Shown here in pieces: positions 50,616 through 51,932 of a stretch of DNA of 51,932 nt. A program made the position numbers and the translations under genes. Below the pieces are notes generated by a model that saw nothing but the letters and a program-made list of their open reading frames with translations, was not told the DNA's origin and searched no databases. Every line of letters begins with the position of its first letter. The first letter of the stretch is position 1. The DNA is from an uncultured Eggerthellaceae bacterium (GTDB lineage: Bacteria; Actinomycetota; Coriobacteriia; Coriobacteriales; Eggerthellaceae): contig CANQRF010000012.1 of NCBI GenBank assembly GCA_947626195.1, positions 1-51,932 on the forward strand, written 5' to 3'.

Positions 50616-51932
50616 CTATTCGTCATGATCGCTCAAAACGAGCAGCTCGAGTTCTTTGCGTGAGTGAATACCAAGTTTGGTATAAATGTGCTGCATATGG
50701 GTTTTCACGGTGTTATATGAGATAGTCAGAAGTTCTTGAATAGTTCGTCCAGAGTTTCCTGTAGCGAGCAGATAGAGCACCTCGCACTCGCGCTCGGAGA
50801 GGTGGTATTCCTCGCTGATTTTCTCACATCGTTGGCGCATGATGCTATGGAGCAACTCAGATGCGTCTTGAGATGAAGATAAAGCAGGTTCAATCTGAGT
50901 ATCTTCGGTTTGCCATCCAGTGGATTTGAATTTAATCGGCGGGGAAGAAGAAGCATCGCTTGTGTTCCCTGTTTTCTTTAAGATCGAAGTACTCTCTAAA
51001 TCGAAAAGATCCAGCGGAATACTCGGCGTTTGCATGGCGATATCGTTTTTGCTTGGGCGACTGCTCCGCATGAGAACGATAAATGAAAGTGCTGCAACTG
51101 CAGCAGCTGCAAGAAGGATGGCAGCAGAGTGGTTGGGCATGTTTGTAATTACTTCAATTCCCATACCAGTAAGTGAACCAAGAAGAAACATTGTCTGCGT
51201 AAATGCGCGGCCTATTCCGTTGAGAAAAAGAACCGATACACCGAAACGGTAAGAACGGTCACAAAGGATGAGAACCAAGATGGTCATGGTTAGTGTACAA
51301 CTCATGTTGATAAGGATCTGCGAGTATAAACCATAACCTAAGGTTAAAAGCACGAAAACGATGCACGAGATGACGACGATAAGGGAGATGCGGTAGATAC
51401 TAAAGATACTGTAATGCCGGTTGAAGAGAAAGACAACGATAATTGTGATGCATCCACCAATACCCGCAGATAAAAGATCGAGCGACGGCGTTGTATGAAG
51501 TCGGATAAATCCTTCACAAAAGATAACAAGGGAAAGCGAAATGAGCGTAGCCCAGGGAACGAGTTTAAAGGGATAGAGAGATGCTGTGGTTTGATTAACT
51601 CTATTGCTCTGAAAACTCCCCATTGAGTTCTGCCTGCTTAAGATTTTTGGCTCCGGTGTTGATCGGAGGCTGATGGTGATAAATGCCGCGCTCAGGAAAG
51701 GCAGTATCAATGTTATGCCGGGATAAAAACTTTGGGGAAGGAGAGCAAACATGAAATAGCCTGCTGATCCAAGGATATAGGACGCTGAAAAGACATAACA
51801 GGCGGAAACGGCATTCATACGTACGTATAGCTCAGACCAGAGAATGACGAAAGCCATGAACGATCCAGTTGCAAATCCGCTTACAAGATTGGAGACGTAC
51901 GCAAGATCCGGATTGGCAGCACCTATAAACAA
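50616..51932 (-). CDS. LuxR-family membrane regulator, N-terminus outside the window
   Basis: The visible 438 residues hold around eight or more membrane segments, a low-complexity cytoplasmic linker (about 285-360, rich in Ser, Asp and Lys) and a LuxR helix-turn-helix near the end: LSERECEVLYLLATGNSGRT, then NTVKTHMQHIYTKLGIHSRK. The order is the same as in the regulator at 25890-27365, but this gene is clearly more AT-rich. It is cut at the window edge; the real start lies upstream. Its target would be expected beyond the window. Confidence 0.85.
   Translation of the reverse strand: MFIGAANPDLAYVSNLVSGFATGSFMAFVILWSELYVRMNAVSACYVFSASYILGSAGYFMFALLPQSFYPGITLILPFLSAAFITISLRSTPEPKILSRQNSMGSFQSNRVNQTTASLYPFKLVPWATLISLSLVIFCEGFIRLHTTPSLDLLSAGIGGCITIIVVFLFNRHYSIFSIYRISLIVVISCIVFVLLTLGYGLYSQILINMSCTLTMTILVLILCDRSYRFGVSVLFLNGIGRAFTQTMFLLGSLTGMGIEVITNMPNHSAAILLAAAAVAALSFIVLMRSSRPSKNDIAMQTPSIPLDLFDLESTSILKKTGNTSDASSSPPIKFKSTGWQTEDTQIEPALSSSQDASELLHSIMRQRCEKISEEYHLSERECEVLYLLATGNSGRTIQELLTISYNTVKTHMQHIYTKLGIHSRKELELLVLSDHDE

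Noticed and set aside
1-51932. tRNA or rRNA genes
   Set aside because: No cloverleaf-like segment with a GTTCGANTC arm and no rRNA-like stretch was noticed on reading; a tRNA search program would settle this.

Overview
The window looks like a chromosome segment from a high-GC, gut-type anaerobic actinomycete of the class Coriobacteriia, most probably family Eggerthellaceae. This is inference from gene content: LuxR regulators with a many-pass membrane N-terminus, a Tat-exported flavin reductase with no heme domain, an iorA-iorB-paaK cluster for aromatic 2-oxo acids, and large surface proteins typical of mucosal bacteria. No 16S rRNA or other species marker is present. I found no rRNA, tRNA, CRISPR array, intact transposase or phage structural gene.

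Layout. 1-3800: an intact ATPase/nuclease-type gene (minus strand), a small orphan protein, then about 700 bp of repeat-rich DNA leading to a zinc-motif/AP2 protein. 3880-14277: one giant cell-surface gene of about 3465 codons (von Willebrand A domain, pilin-like and D2-like stalk repeats, LAPTG-type anchor). 14484-15576: a broken ATPase gene behind four 23-bp iterons. 15722-17143: an ion/citrate-superfamily transporter. 17431-18977: hipBA toxin-antitoxin pair. 19002-21660: csoR-copA copper module with a near-perfect operator. 21732-24302: glmU and prs. 24411-25150: a second broken ATPase gene behind a perfect inverted repeat. 25220-25669: orphan HicB-like protein fused to an HTH. 25890-29383: membrane LuxR regulator divergent from a Tat flavin reductase. 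29698-35652: secreted M60-type metalloprotease of 1984 residues, overlapping purE. 36171-40201: iorA-iorB-paaK. 40296-41845: a small protein and a PucR-type regulator. 42036-44156: a HipA-like kinase between a HicB fragment and an intact hicAB pair. 44271-45564: a decayed flavin reductase next to a LysR regulator. 46726-47335: RelB-like/MazF-like pair. Then vanZ-like, rplM-rpsI, a MNT/HEPN pair, a GNAT enzyme and a second LuxR regulator cut by the window edge.

How it fits together. Housekeeping blocks (glmU-prs, purE, rplM-rpsI) alternate with accessory islands. The islands carry host-surface functions (giant adhesin, mucin-type protease), anaerobic metabolism (extracellular flavin reductases under LuxR or LysR control; IorAB making aryl-acetyl-CoA, with PaaK either recovering ATP or activating aryl acids) and many toxin-antitoxin units. 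Decay is frequent and has a recurring style: two ATPase genes have each lost their nucleotide-binding core but kept both ends, a flavin reductase shows three separate lesions, and a HicB C-terminus is duplicated 1980 bp away. Short tandem repeats sit beside gene starts at several places.
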